Part shown: positions 17,948-26,450 of the stretch, in pieces
Numbering within the stretch: the first letter of the stretch is position 1
Layout of the letters: every line of letters starts with the position of its first letter
Source: DATBHW01 sp035307385
GTDB lineage: Bacteria > Chloroflexota > Ktedonobacteria > Ktedonobacterales > DATBGS01
Direction: 5' to 3'
Assembly (NCBI GenBank): GCA_035307385.1
Contig: DATGID010000110.1
Coordinates: 124,001 to 188,000 of the forward strand
Length of the DNA: 64,000 bases
Program-made: the position numbers and the translations under genes
Notes under the pieces: model-generated
What the model was told of the DNA's origin: nothing
Databases searched by the model: none
Seen by the model: only the letters and a program-made list of their open reading frames with translations

Positions 17948-19273
17948 ATGAGCACTGAAGAGCTTACCCAGGCAATTCACGAGGGACAGGAACTGTTGAA
18001 GCAGCGCCAGTACGCGGGCGCGCTGGAGGCGTTCGAGCGGGCGCTGGCGCTTGACTCCAAGCAGGCCAGCGTCTGGAGCAGCAAGGGCATTACGCTGCTA
18101 TGTCTGCGCCGCCCGCAGGAGGCGGTTGCCGCGTTCGAGCGGGCGGTGCAGGTGGACCGCAACGATGCCAGCGCGTATCATAATCTGGGTAATACGCTGA
18201 CGCTGCTGCGCCGCCACGAGGAAGCGCTGTATGCCTATGGGCGCGCTATTTATTTGAATCCCGATCAGGTGGGCAGCTATATTGGCAAGTCGAGCGTCCT
18301 GTTGCAGCTTCAGAATGAGCGAGACGCGCTGACGGCGGCTGAGCAGGCTATCGAGCTTGATCGCAACAACGCGCTGGCGCATCGCAACAAGGCGGAGGCG
18401 CTCTCCCGGCTGAGCCGCTATGATCGGGCGCTGGCGGCGTATAGCTGGACGCTGCGGCTGGCCCCCAACGATGCGGCGGCACACTTTGGCAAGGGCAATG
18501 TGCTGACGCATCTGAAGCGCTACGAGGATGCTATTGCGTCGTATGACCAGGCTATCGCGCTGGACGCGAACAACGGCGGGATGTATTTGAATAAGAGTAA
18601 AGCCCTGGCGAAGCTGAAACGCTATGATGAGAGTCTGGCGGTTTGCGAGCGGGCGCTGGCGGTGGACGAGAAAGATGTGCTGGCGTGGTATCACAAGGCG
18701 CAGGTGCTCAAGCGCTTGAAGCGCTATGAAGAGGTGCTGGCGGCTTTTGAGGCGACGCTGCGCCTGAAGCCGCTGCTGCGCCAGGCGCGCACAGGCAAAG
18801 GCGAGGCGCTGCTGGCGCTGAAGCGCTATCAAGAGGTGTTGGACTTTTGCCAGCAAACGTTGCAGCTTGAGATGCCAAGCCGCGCGACGTATGCGCAAAA
18901 GGCGGAGGCGCTGGTGCGCCTCCAGCGCTATCAAGAGGTGTTGGACCTGTGTGATCGGCTGGATGGCGGGCAGAGGTTTGATTATCACGGGACGGGGCTG
19001 TACAAGGCGCAAGCGCTGATGGCGCTGAAGCGCTATGAAGAGGCATGCGAGTCCTATGACCACGCGCGCGTGACGGGCAACGAATGGGGCGGCAGCAAAG
19101 AATATCGGCGGCGCGCTGAACAAGGGTATCTGATGGCGCTGCTGCATCTGGGGCGCTACCGCGATGCGTTGGATACCTATCGCGCTGATCGCCGCTGGAA
19201 ACGGCATCTGGCAAAACAACGTCTTACCTGGAATGAGGATGAGAGCGAGCCGGAAGATTGGGTTCCCCTCTAG
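17948..19273 (+). CDS. Long TPR repeat protein
   Basis: 441 residues from the ATG at 17948; a start 29 codons upstream is possible. About eleven TPR repeats run from residue 5 to 400, with an acidic C-terminus (EDESEPEDW). The opening, STEELTQAIHEGQELLKQRQYAGALEAF, is similar in layout to the opening of the next gene, which points to duplication. The last repeats are irregular. Cytoplasmic scaffold by inference; partner unknown. Confidence 0.85.
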   Translation: MSTEELTQAIHEGQELLKQRQYAGALEAFERALALDSKQASVWSSKGITLLCLRRPQEAVAAFERAVQVDRNDASAYHNLGNTLTLLRRHEEALYAYGRAIYLNPDQVGSYIGKSSVLLQLQNERDALTAAEQAIELDRNNALAHRNKAEALSRLSRYDRALAAYSWTLRLAPNDAAAHFGKGNVLTHLKRYEDAIASYDQAIALDANNGGMYLNKSKALAKLKRYDESLAVCERALAVDEKDVLAWYHKAQVLKRLKRYEEVLAAFEATLRLKPLLRQARTGKGEALLALKRYQEVLDFCQQTLQLEMPSRATYAQKAEALVRLQRYQEVLDLCDRLDGGQRFDYHGTGLYKAQALMALKRYEEACESYDHARVTGNEWGGSKEYRRRAEQGYLMALLHLGRYRDALDTYRADRRWKRHLAKQRLTWNEDESEPEDWVPL

Positions 19274-19321
19274 GATGGTCCGGGCTGAGCGGCTGCTGAA
19301 GCTGCCTAAAGGAAATTGCAG

Positions 19322-20053
19322 ATGAGCGCAGAAGAGATCGAACGCCTGATGGCTGAGGGCGAGACATTGATTCAGCAGGAGCGGTATGAGGAGGCGCTGG
19401 CGGTCTATGACCAGGCTCTGGCGCTGAATTCGACGCTGGCTGAAGCCTATAGCAATAAGGGCAGTCTGCTGTGGAATCTGGAACGCCACGAGGAGGCGCT
19501 GGCGGCGTTTGAGCGTGCCTGTGACCTGGAGCCGGAGAACGCCGATTTCTATATGTCGATGGGTGATCTGCTTCAGGTGATGGAGCGCGATGAAGAGGCG
19601 CTGGCGGCCTATGGCACGGCGCAGCGGCTGGAGCCGGACAATGCCGAATGCTGCGCGCAGCAAGGCGAACTGCTTCAGGAGCTTGGGCGCTTTCAGGAGG
19701 CGTTCTTTGCCTATGCGCACGCGCTGGAACTGGAGCCGGATAATTTTGGCATTGCGCTGTGCAAGGCGGATGTGCTGCGCGAGCTTGGGAACGATGAGGA
19801 GGCGCTGGCGGCCTATGACGTGGCGCTGGCGCTGGACCCGGCCTCTGCCGATGCCCACAACGGCAAGGGCTTTGTGCTGGAGTCGCTGGGGCAGCCGCTG
19901 CGGGCGCTGGCATGCTATGACCAGGCGAACTTCTGCGACCCGGAGTACGCGCCTGCCTGGCACAACAAGGCCAATCTGCTGACGCACCTGGGCCGCTATG
20001 GGGAGGCCGAGCGCGCACGCAGGCGTGCGGATAAGCTGGGGTACAACTGGTAG
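19322..20053 (+). CDS. TPR repeat protein
   Basis: 243 residues from the ATG at 19322 after AAAGGAAA. About seven TPR repeats; several carry EEALAAYD and ALALDP. It is the third of three adjacent TPR genes. A REP-like inverted repeat begins 22 bases after the stop, marking the edge of the transposase unit. Confidence 0.85.
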   Translation: MSAEEIERLMAEGETLIQQERYEEALAVYDQALALNSTLAEAYSNKGSLLWNLERHEEALAAFERACDLEPENADFYMSMGDLLQVMERDEEALAAYGTAQRLEPDNAECCAQQGELLQELGRFQEAFFAYAHALELEPDNFGIALCKADVLRELGNDEEALAAYDVALALDPASADAHNGKGFVLESLGQPLRALACYDQANFCDPEYAPAWHNKANLLTHLGRYGEAERARRRADKLGYNW

Positions 20054-20074
20054 CGTAACGTCAGTGCTGGCGTG

Positions 20075-20140
20075 GCGATTGGCCGCCCTATAGGCAGAAT
20101 ACCTTTGCTTGTAGCGCCGCCGTCCCTGGCGGCCAATCGC
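20075..20140. repeat. REP-like hairpin, left of the transposase
   Basis: The 13-base arms GCGATTGGCCGCC (20075-20087) and its exact complement (20128-20140) enclose a 40-base loop. The right half contains a 30-base segment (20107-20136) found again, perfectly inverted, at 20890-20919 on the other side of the transposase gene. Confidence 0.8.
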
Positions 20141-20211
20141 TGAATTAGTACGAAGGCTACCATATAGATGTAAAAACAGCCTGGAAATTATAGGCTTCGG
20201 GGGTGTGGTGT

Positions 20212-20862
20212 ATGGATGATAACAAGCTATCTGATCCTCCCCATCCAGACCTGGCTGTGCTAAGAAGTCGAAGCTATCTTCCCCATTGGGAACGAGATGA
20301 TGCGGCCTACTTTGTGACCTTCCGCTTGGCAGATGCGCTCCCTCAACAAGTTCTGCTGCATTATCAGGCTGAGCGCGAAGCGCTATTGGTGAGGGCACAG
20401 ATAAAGGGCCAACCGCTCTCGATTGAAGAAAAGGACCATTTAGAACTCCTCGTTTCAAGACGCATTCAGCGCTACCTTGATACTGGTATGGGGGCATGTC
20501 ATCTGGCAACTCCAGATGTGGCCGAGGTGGTTAAGCACGCGCTCGGCCATTTCGATGGCATCCGCTACCGGCTCTTCGCCTGGTGTATCATGCCGAATCA
20601 TGTCCATGTGGTTGTCCAGCCTCTTGCTCCCTATACTTTGTCCGAGATTTTACACTCCTGGAAGTCATTTACTGCCAATCGGGTGCAGCGCCTGTTTGGA
20701 TTTCAAGGAGCATTCTGGCAGCGCGAATATTATGATCATCTCATCCGGAATGAGGGTGTTTTCTGGCGAATCATTAAGTATGTGAAAGAGAACCCAGCGA
20801 AGGTCAATCTCCAAGATTGGCAGTGGGTGTACGTGTGTATTCCTGAAGAGTTTGCTTTGTAG
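20212..20862 (+). CDS. REP-associated tyrosine transposase (RAYT, Y1/HUH family)
   Basis: 216 residues from the ATG at 20212. The HUH metal motif is in MPNHVHVVV and the catalytic tyrosine is in WQREYYDHL; both are characteristic of IS200-like single-strand transposases of the RAYT branch, as is the N-terminal YFVTFRLAD. RAYTs cut and rejoin REP hairpins and are thought to spread REP repeats; the gene itself is usually single-copy and vertically kept. Identical inverted REP sequences on both sides support the call. The frame is intact. It separates the TPR genes from the portal gene. Confidence 0.9.
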   Translation: MDDNKLSDPPHPDLAVLRSRSYLPHWERDDAAYFVTFRLADALPQQVLLHYQAEREALLVRAQIKGQPLSIEEKDHLELLVSRRIQRYLDTGMGACHLATPDVAEVVKHALGHFDGIRYRLFAWCIMPNHVHVVVQPLAPYTLSEILHSWKSFTANRVQRLFGFQGAFWQREYYDHLIRNEGVFWRIIKYVKENPAKVNLQDWQWVYVCIPEEFAL

Positions 20863-20889
20863 CTGTGGCTGGGCAAACCGGCGAAGCGT

Positions 20890-20919
20890 TTGGCCGCCAG
20901 GGACGGCGGCGCTACAAGC
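20890..20919. repeat. REP sequence, right of the transposase
   Basis: Exact reverse complement of 20107-20136 over 30 bases. It begins 28 bases after the transposase stop codon. With the left copy it frames a unit of about 0.85 kb. Confidence 0.85.
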
Positions 20920-20986
20920 AGGCTACCGCTTCTGATGTCAGCCTTGTCTTAGTGAATGATAGTTGTGTAAGTGAGGGGAGGAAGAT

Positions 20987-22072
20987 ATGGCCTGGCAGAC
21001 GACGATGCGTCGCGTGTTTGCGTTTATGATCGGTTCCGGGGAGGAGGGCCGCGCGGAGGGTGAGGGCGCGCAGGCACAGCCGGTGCGCGAGGAGATGGCG
21101 CTGGGCGCGCAGGAGCCACCGCTGACCCAGGAAGATTGGTACTGGGGCCGCAACACTGCCGGGACGGAGGAAGATTTCTTCTGGCGGCGGCTTTCGGACA
21201 ACTGGTATATGAAGGATGTGCAGCCAGCCGTTTATCTGGAACTGCACAACGAGTGCTACGAGGCGTATAACGCGAACCCGCTGGCGAATACGATTGTCGA
21301 GACGACGACGAACTTTACGCTGGGGCGTGGCCTCATGGTTTCGGCGGCGAATCGGCGGGTGCAGCGGGTCATCGATGCCTTCTGGCGCGACCCCGATAAC
21401 CGCATGGACGCGCGCATTTATGACATTTGCACGGAACTGAGCGTCTATGGCGAGCAGTTTATCCGCTTCTTTGTGAACCCCATCGATGGCAGCGTGAAGA
21501 TCGGGCAGATCGACCCCAGCACGATTGATGAGATTGAGACGGACCCCGACAACATCGAGAAGCCGCTGCGCTTTCATCAGCGGCCCGTGGGGCCATCGTC
21601 GACCATCCCTGGCGACCCATCGCCTGTGCAGCGCGGCGTGCTGGATACCGAGGGGCGCTGGTTCGAGGCCGGGCGCGAGGTGATGCAGTTCGCGATTCAC
21701 AAGGTTTCAAATGCGAAGCGCGGCACGTCGGACCTGGCAACGCTGCTGCCCTGGCTGCGGCGCTATAAGGACTGGCTGACAGATCGAGTGCGGCTGAACA
21801 AATACAAGACGGCGTTTCTGTGGGATGTGAAGCTGCTGGGCGCGGACGCGAAGGCGATTGAGTTGAAGCGTATGCAATATGCGTATCCGCCGGAGCCAGG
21901 CAGCGTGATTATTCACAACGAATCGGAAATCTGGTCGGCAGTCAAGCCGGAAATCAGCGCGAACGATGCGGCATCCGATGGGCGGGCCATTAAGCTGATG
22001 ATCGCAGCCGGTCTACGATTTCCCACTTGTGACATGATGTTTCGCCTACCGCAATACCCGCCTCCTGCATAA
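20987..22072 (+). pseudogene. Phage portal protein, truncated by element insertion
   Basis: The ATG follows GGGGAGGAAG. About 342 residues are portal-like (YEAYNANPLANTIVETTTNF, GEQFIRFFVNP, IDPSTIDEIETDPDN, LNKYKTAFLWDVKL, AIKLMIAAG). Portal proteins of this type usually run 450-500 residues. Here the homology stops at MIAAG, near 22,010, and the last 15-20 codons come from foreign DNA that also encodes the recombinase C-terminus on the other strand. The missing C-terminal part is not in the window. Excision of the element would rejoin the gene. Confidence 0.85.
21990..22025. other. Left attachment site (attL) of the integrated element
   Basis: Portal coding sequence ends here, base composition drops, and the serine recombinase frame terminates with a TAA supplied by portal-derived sequence. 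The crossover core must be within about 22,000-22,018 (around GCCGGTCTACG). The exact core needs the right end for comparison. Confidence 0.7.
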
Positions 22073-24014
22073 AAGTCAAATCTTCCACGCTCAAGGTATC
22101 GGAAACAGCAAACGCACTAACAAGGTTTCTCAGCCGGTTGACCTTTAATTTTCGTGCCTGGATAATGATTGCCGCCCAGGTGCGACGTGGCAGCTTCTCT
22201 AAAATCTCCTCTCTTGCTACCTCTGGATAGAGGGTTCTGATAACCTCATTCTCTTCTTCTGTCCACTCCTTGTGGGCGCTCTTGCGACGAAATACGTAGG
22301 TTCGCTCTGTTCCCCACTGGGGATCAAGCCATTCAACTTCAAGCCGTAGCCAATGGGAAGTCATTTCATCAAGATAGACACCTTTCACCAGTCCATTGGA
22401 TAATGCCTGCCGATCTTCAAAAGGAATGCTCTCCCAGTCCTGCGCTATCCGATCAGCAAGCAGGTAATATGCCATGAGTTTTTGCGGTGTCTGATCGTTA
22501 AGGAGACTCTCGCGTTTTTTCTTCAGTTCCTCCTCCTGCTCTTCAAGCATGGCATCTTTTTCAAAGAGTTTTTCTCGAAGCCTCTTTATTTTTGGGTCTT
22601 TTTCATCTTTCATCCGAGGCTGCGAGAGAGTGGCAACGATGGCGTCCATTTGTTTGTCAATCTCGGCCAACTGGTCATCAATTGACTTGATAAGCTGTTG
22701 ACGCTCCTTTACAAGCTGTTCACCATATTCGTGGTAATGTTCAAACCGTTTTGTCTGCTTCATGTGTTCAATGAGGCGGTTGGCAAAGAGGGTGTCAATC
22801 TCTGCGCATGGTGTTGCTGCGTGGTATTTGAGTGTAAGACGCTGTTCGCGCTCCTCGATCACGTAAATGGGTTGGTCTGTCAACCCAGAGGTGGTCACGT
22901 ACACCCGTCCACCTTCGCGTGAGCCGATGACATATTTCAACAGTGCGGGGATTGGCTCTTTTCGAGCGTACCGGGTGTACCCCTTCTTCTGTTCATTGCG
23001 TTCACCTGTGATGGTGTACGGAGACAGACGGTTAAACGCATACCAGAAAAGCTCCTCGTCCACAAGTGGCTCATGGTTATCTTTTTTGATAACCTGGCCT
23101 TGATGGACCCAGTAGCCGATATATGCCACGTTGGTGAGCAACCCTATAAGCCCTGGGCGTGAGAGATGGTAGCCGCCAGGCACACTCTTGGCTTGGTATT
23201 GAGAAAGATAGGCGCTCACGTCAACATCCGGTTCAAAATCAGGAAAGAGATATGGATGCTGCAACAATTCGCGGCACAGAGGCCGGACTCTTCCCTCCAT
23301 TTCCCAAAACCGCTTGAAGAGCCACCGGACAACTTTCGCATGTGGTTCGTAGGGAATAAGCTTGCGGTAGGTGGGGTTGACAACGGCTTTCCCCTCAACG
23401 AGAAAGTATTCTTGCCGGTCAACAAGATACCCAATGGGTACGGGTCTGCCTGCCCACTTGCCGCTTTCGAGGATGCGGTTTCTTGCGCCATGTAAGCGGT
23501 GAATGACATAATCCCGCAGATAGTCTGCTGCTTCTTCGCAGCGCCAGCGGAATTGTTTGATGTGGAAGGGATTGGCAAAGTCGTAGGTCATGTGCGGAGT
23601 GATGACAATTGCACCATGCCGCTTACACACGTCAATGAAGACGTTGTACTGAATGCCGGTTTCGTCTCGAAACAACCTGTCTTCCAAGAAAACAAGGACG
23701 GTTTTGATCTCCCCTGCTTCAATACGTTCAATGAGACAGCGCAGCCCTTCCCGCTGGTCAATCCGTAGCCTGCCCGATTTGGCTAAGTCCTGGGTGAAGA
23801 GAATAATTTGCTCTTCTTGCCAGCCTAACCGTTTAGCAAAGTCTACCAGGTCGTCTGTCTGCATCTCAGTTGACTGACGGTAGTTTTTCACCTGGGCAAG
23901 CGTGCTCTGGCGGGCGTAGATACCAAGTCCAGCGTTAGTGTCCAGTTCGATCTGTCCCCAACCCAGTGATGGCTGCTGACGGGTGGTTGTGGTCCGTGGC
24001 TGAAAGGTTCTCAT
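21990..24014 (-). CDS. Large serine recombinase (integrase of the element)
   Basis: 674 residues from the ATG at 24014, which follows AAGGGGGAGAG; longer upstream frames lack this. An N-terminal resolvase domain has its catalytic serine at about residue 37 (YARQSTL) and the usual Arg-rich active site (FLEDRLFRDE). It is followed by a recombinase domain (GRPVPIGYLVD, YIGYWVHQG), a zinc-ribbon-like region that has lost its cysteines, a long coiled coil (about 430-530) and a C-terminal extension. Large serine recombinases integrate and excise elements between attP and attB. Gene position at the junction is typical. The final residues are encoded partly by the host portal gene. Confidence 0.92.
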   Translation of the reverse strand: MRTFQPRTTTTRQQPSLGWGQIELDTNAGLGIYARQSTLAQVKNYRQSTEMQTDDLVDFAKRLGWQEEQIILFTQDLAKSGRLRIDQREGLRCLIERIEAGEIKTVLVFLEDRLFRDETGIQYNVFIDVCKRHGAIVITPHMTYDFANPFHIKQFRWRCEEAADYLRDYVIHRLHGARNRILESGKWAGRPVPIGYLVDRQEYFLVEGKAVVNPTYRKLIPYEPHAKVVRWLFKRFWEMEGRVRPLCRELLQHPYLFPDFEPDVDVSAYLSQYQAKSVPGGYHLSRPGLIGLLTNVAYIGYWVHQGQVIKKDNHEPLVDEELFWYAFNRLSPYTITGERNEQKKGYTRYARKEPIPALLKYVIGSREGGRVYVTTSGLTDQPIYVIEEREQRLTLKYHAATPCAEIDTLFANRLIEHMKQTKRFEHYHEYGEQLVKERQQLIKSIDDQLAEIDKQMDAIVATLSQPRMKDEKDPKIKRLREKLFEKDAMLEEQEEELKKKRESLLNDQTPQKLMAYYLLADRIAQDWESIPFEDRQALSNGLVKGVYLDEMTSHWLRLEVEWLDPQWGTERTYVFRRKSAHKEWTEEENEVIRTLYPEVAREEILEKLPRRTWAAIIIQARKLKVNRLRNLVSAFAVSDTLSVEDLTFMQEAGIAVGETSCHKWEIVDRLRSSA

Positions 24015-24425
24015 GCTCTCCCCCTTGCAGATGCCTGGCAATACGAATAAGTACCAGGCAGACTCGTTCGACATCCAGACGTGAAGGCTGGTCTGTAGAA
24101 CGAAGGACAGACTGGGGGTACGAAGAGGAAGGCGTTTCTGACATCGTGGTGACTCACGTTGCCTTTCTACCAGCAAGTAAGTCACAGACATGCGAGGTGT
24201 GGTATAACGAGGGTAATCGCATGCAAGTGACTTTGCCTGCGGGGTATGGGGTGTTCTCTGTTACCAGCAGGAACGCCCCTGTTTCGTTTCTCCCCCAAAC
24301 TATACCCGACAATACCTAAAAAATCAACCTTGCAGAGAAATGTTTGTTAGTGCGGTGTAAACCCCCCTTATCTGTCAATGTATGGAATAACACGGATAAG
24401 AAGAGTATACACGGATTAGTTTGAT

Positions 24426-24444
24426 TTGACAAGCTCTTTGTCAA
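24426..24444. promoter_or_regulatory. Inverted repeat upstream of the excisionase-like gene
   Basis: TTGACA-N6-TTGTCAA arms form an operator-like palindrome 70 bases before the GTG start. A TATACT box lies at 24485-24490. The arrangement suggests a repressible promoter for the small HTH gene. Confidence 0.45.
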
Positions 24445-24512
24445 GGGACGCAAATGTATGGAGCATAAAAAGTGTTCAGTCGGGTATACTAGGAAAAAAA
24501 GAGAGGTGGACA

Positions 24513-24710
24513 GTGGAACCTCGGTTTTTGAAGGTGGTAGATATAGCCCAGGATTTGGATTTATCAGAGGACACCATACGAGAATTGATACGAACCAAGG
24601 ACTTACCAGCCTACAAGGTAGGTCGGGAATATCGAGTGCTACGAACTGAGTATGAAGAGTGGTTGAGAAATAGGCGTACAGTAGAGGCAAAAGAAGAGAA
24701 AACGCAGTAG
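24513..24710 (+). CDS. Excisionase-family HTH protein
   Basis: 65 residues from the GTG at 24513, with GAGAGG upstream. It is a MerR/excisionase-type winged HTH (FLKVVDIAQDLDLSEDTIREL, LPAYKVGREYRVL, then EYEEWLRNR), nearly the whole protein. It is transcribed divergently from the serine recombinase, where a recombination directionality factor is expected. Whether it controls excision or regulates transcription is not visible. Confidence 0.8.
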   Translation: MEPRFLKVVDIAQDLDLSEDTIRELIRTKDLPAYKVGREYRVLRTEYEEWLRNRRTVEAKEEKTQ

Positions 24711-25190
24711 TGCCTAGACTGTTGTTTAGGCTGTTGTTTCCAAAAACAGTCGGAGAGAGATGAGAAAAGGGGGGAAGGCAAGCCGGAGATACTCTGAGGC
24801 AGTCGGCAGACGTGATGTTACACTCACTCAAAACGCATGTTTTGCCGCCGACTGCCTCAGATTTTCCTGATCTCGTACCTGTTCGCAAGCTCACAGACGA
24901 TCTCTAGTAAAATCTTCGGCTTGCCACAGGGATGCAAAAGCAGAATTCCCCCCTACTCTGCGGATGTACCCTCTTTCTGCTTTTGCCCTTATGAGATGCT
25001 AACGCATCAGCACCAACCGCTCTGTCCTTCTGCCTTCTCAGTTTAGCCCCCTAAAATCGTTATGCGTCAAGTATTCCTCGCAGGGGCGCTCGGAATGCCG
25101 TCAGAGGCGACGGCACCTTGACGCACGATTTCTATGGGGCTTGTTTTTGTTGCCAGCAGGACAAGACCCGCTGACAGAAAGGAGGTGAGG
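24711..25190. other. Structured intergenic region with nested inverted repeats
   Basis: No gene. Four hairpin groups: an outer pair of 14-base arms (24777-24790 with 24913-24926, one mismatch) encloses a perfect 15-base pair (24793-24807 with 24847-24861); a 12-base pair (24935-24946 with 24975-24986); and a 9-base pair TGCGTCAAG (25063-25071 with 25117-25125) enclosing GCCGTC-N6-GACGGC (25098-25115). Possible roles are an origin of replication or transfer, a single-strand origin or a structured RNA. Confidence 0.7.
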
Positions 25191-25194
25191 ACGA

Positions 25195-25503
25195 GTGTCG
25201 AATGTTATTGTTAAGTACACATTGGAGCAAGCAATTGAAGACGGGGTGCTGGTTGAAGTCTTCAAAAATCGCTGGAAAGAGTTAAGCCAGGGAAAACCAA
25301 TCGTTGCAACAACTCATTTGTTTGAAGAAGTAACTCCAGCAGGATTGCTGGAGATATGGAATGAGTTTGTTCACTGGCGAAAGCATAGTATGCCAACTCT
25401 TCCAGAAGAGGAGCAACTGTTTGTTACCAGCATGAACGATGAGAAAGTCTGGGTGATCGAAGATGGTAATGCCTTTACCATGATGTACCCAGAAGACTAT
25501 TAG
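25195..25503 (+). CDS. Small plasmid-type protein, DUF6573-like
   Basis: 102 residues from a GTG with a strong AAAGGAGGTGAGG box. The opening, YTLEQAIEDGVLVEV, matches the pattern of a family common on plasmids and conjugative elements of Actinobacteria and Chloroflexota (YTRAQAIEDGVLVDV). The function of that family is not known. The C-terminus is acidic and has no catalytic motif. Confidence 0.7.
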   Translation: MSNVIVKYTLEQAIEDGVLVEVFKNRWKELSQGKPIVATTHLFEEVTPAGLLEIWNEFVHWRKHSMPTLPEEEQLFVTSMNDEKVWVIEDGNAFTMMYPEDY

Positions 25504-25833
25504 CTTCTCTACTTCCTGGTTCGCAGTTTCCGCTGCGAGCCAGCAGCAGGGACACTATACCAAACATACAGGCAGACTACAAGGATTCATTTGACCCCAT
25601 TTCATGCTCGCTCTGCTTGTGCTGTCGGCAAAGCCGCAGCGTCAGCATTCGCTCGCTTACGACCTTGGAGAAGGCTACTGTTCCAACAAGGAAACTTAGA
25701 TGAGGCAAGGCTATACCGCTGCTTTTTGCAGATGGCCTAGCAATGGATGAACAGGTAAAACCGCACGGAGCAGACCTCTGGGTAACTAATCGTTTGCAAA
25801 ACTCAACAATATCCTCTATACTACAAGCCGTCT
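25504..25833. other. Intergenic stretch with one weak hairpin
   Basis: 330 bases between two plus-strand genes. An imperfect hairpin (TTCGCAG facing CTGCGAG, about 25,520-25,545) follows the DUF6573-like gene and may end its transcript. A 71-codon frame at 25743 overlaps the next gene and is not supported. Confidence 0.4.
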
Positions 25834-26382
25834 ATGAAGAGGATAGGTGGAGAAGGGTATGTCCCAATTTCACAGAGGATTGCTCAGTGGTATGCTTCGT
25901 TGCGTGGAGGGGAGAGAAGAGTACGACCATTCGGACAATCAAATTTTGCAGCACATAACAACAGAGAAGGAGCAAGAAGGCAGGCTGATCCCCTGGCAAG
26001 ATATGAGTGGAAGCCTCAGCAAGAAAACGTATGGTGTGGAGACGAGAAAATAGCGACGGCAATGGAGCAGAGAGGGTTTGCCATTGTCAATGATTACTTT
26101 GCCAAATTGTACAAAGAGGAAGGTTTGCTTGCCATTCCTCGGAAACTGAGTAAAGAAGAACTGAAAGAAGATACTTTTACCAGACAAGAACTTGCGTATG
26201 TCATTCTTGATTCCCACAAGGCCGATTTACGTCTTGTTCTACCAGATATGCACAATCATCGGATTGCAAGGCAGCAAGCAGAAGAAGGCTTTGTATCGTT
26301 AGGGAGCGATGCACAGGGGAGACATATCTATACACGCACGAAAACAGAGGAAGAGCGGAAACTAGCTCCCATGTCATTCTAG
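25834..26382 (+). CDS. Hypothetical element protein
   Basis: 182 residues. Basic first third, a central helical part (IATAMEQRGFAIVNDYFAKLYKEEG) and a charged C-terminus with two short strands. No family recognised. Composition fits the element. It converges on the membrane metallopeptidase-like gene; the stops are 69 bases apart. Confidence 0.6.
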   Translation: MKRIGGEGYVPISQRIAQWYASLRGGERRVRPFGQSNFAAHNNREGARRQADPLARYEWKPQQENVWCGDEKIATAMEQRGFAIVNDYFAKLYKEEGLLAIPRKLSKEELKEDTFTRQELAYVILDSHKADLRLVLPDMHNHRIARQQAEEGFVSLGSDAQGRHIYTRTKTEEERKLAPMSF

Positions 26383-26450
26383 TAAGAAAGCGGCAATGGT
26401 CCATGCTCACAAGCAGCAGGATGTTCCATTTCCCACCACTTATGAAACCG

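Noticed and set aside
18098..20509. Minus-strand frame of 803 codons opposite the TPR genes
   Set aside because: Arises because TPR codon use leaves the opposite frame open; no domains visible.
24426..24710. Longer start for the excisionase-like protein at 24426
   Set aside because: The extra 29 codons cover the inverted repeat and the TATACT box; the GTG at 24513 has a ribosome site.
25743..26053. Two plus-strand frames (25743 and 25847)
   Set aside because: They overlap the better-supported gene at 25834 in other frames and end within it.
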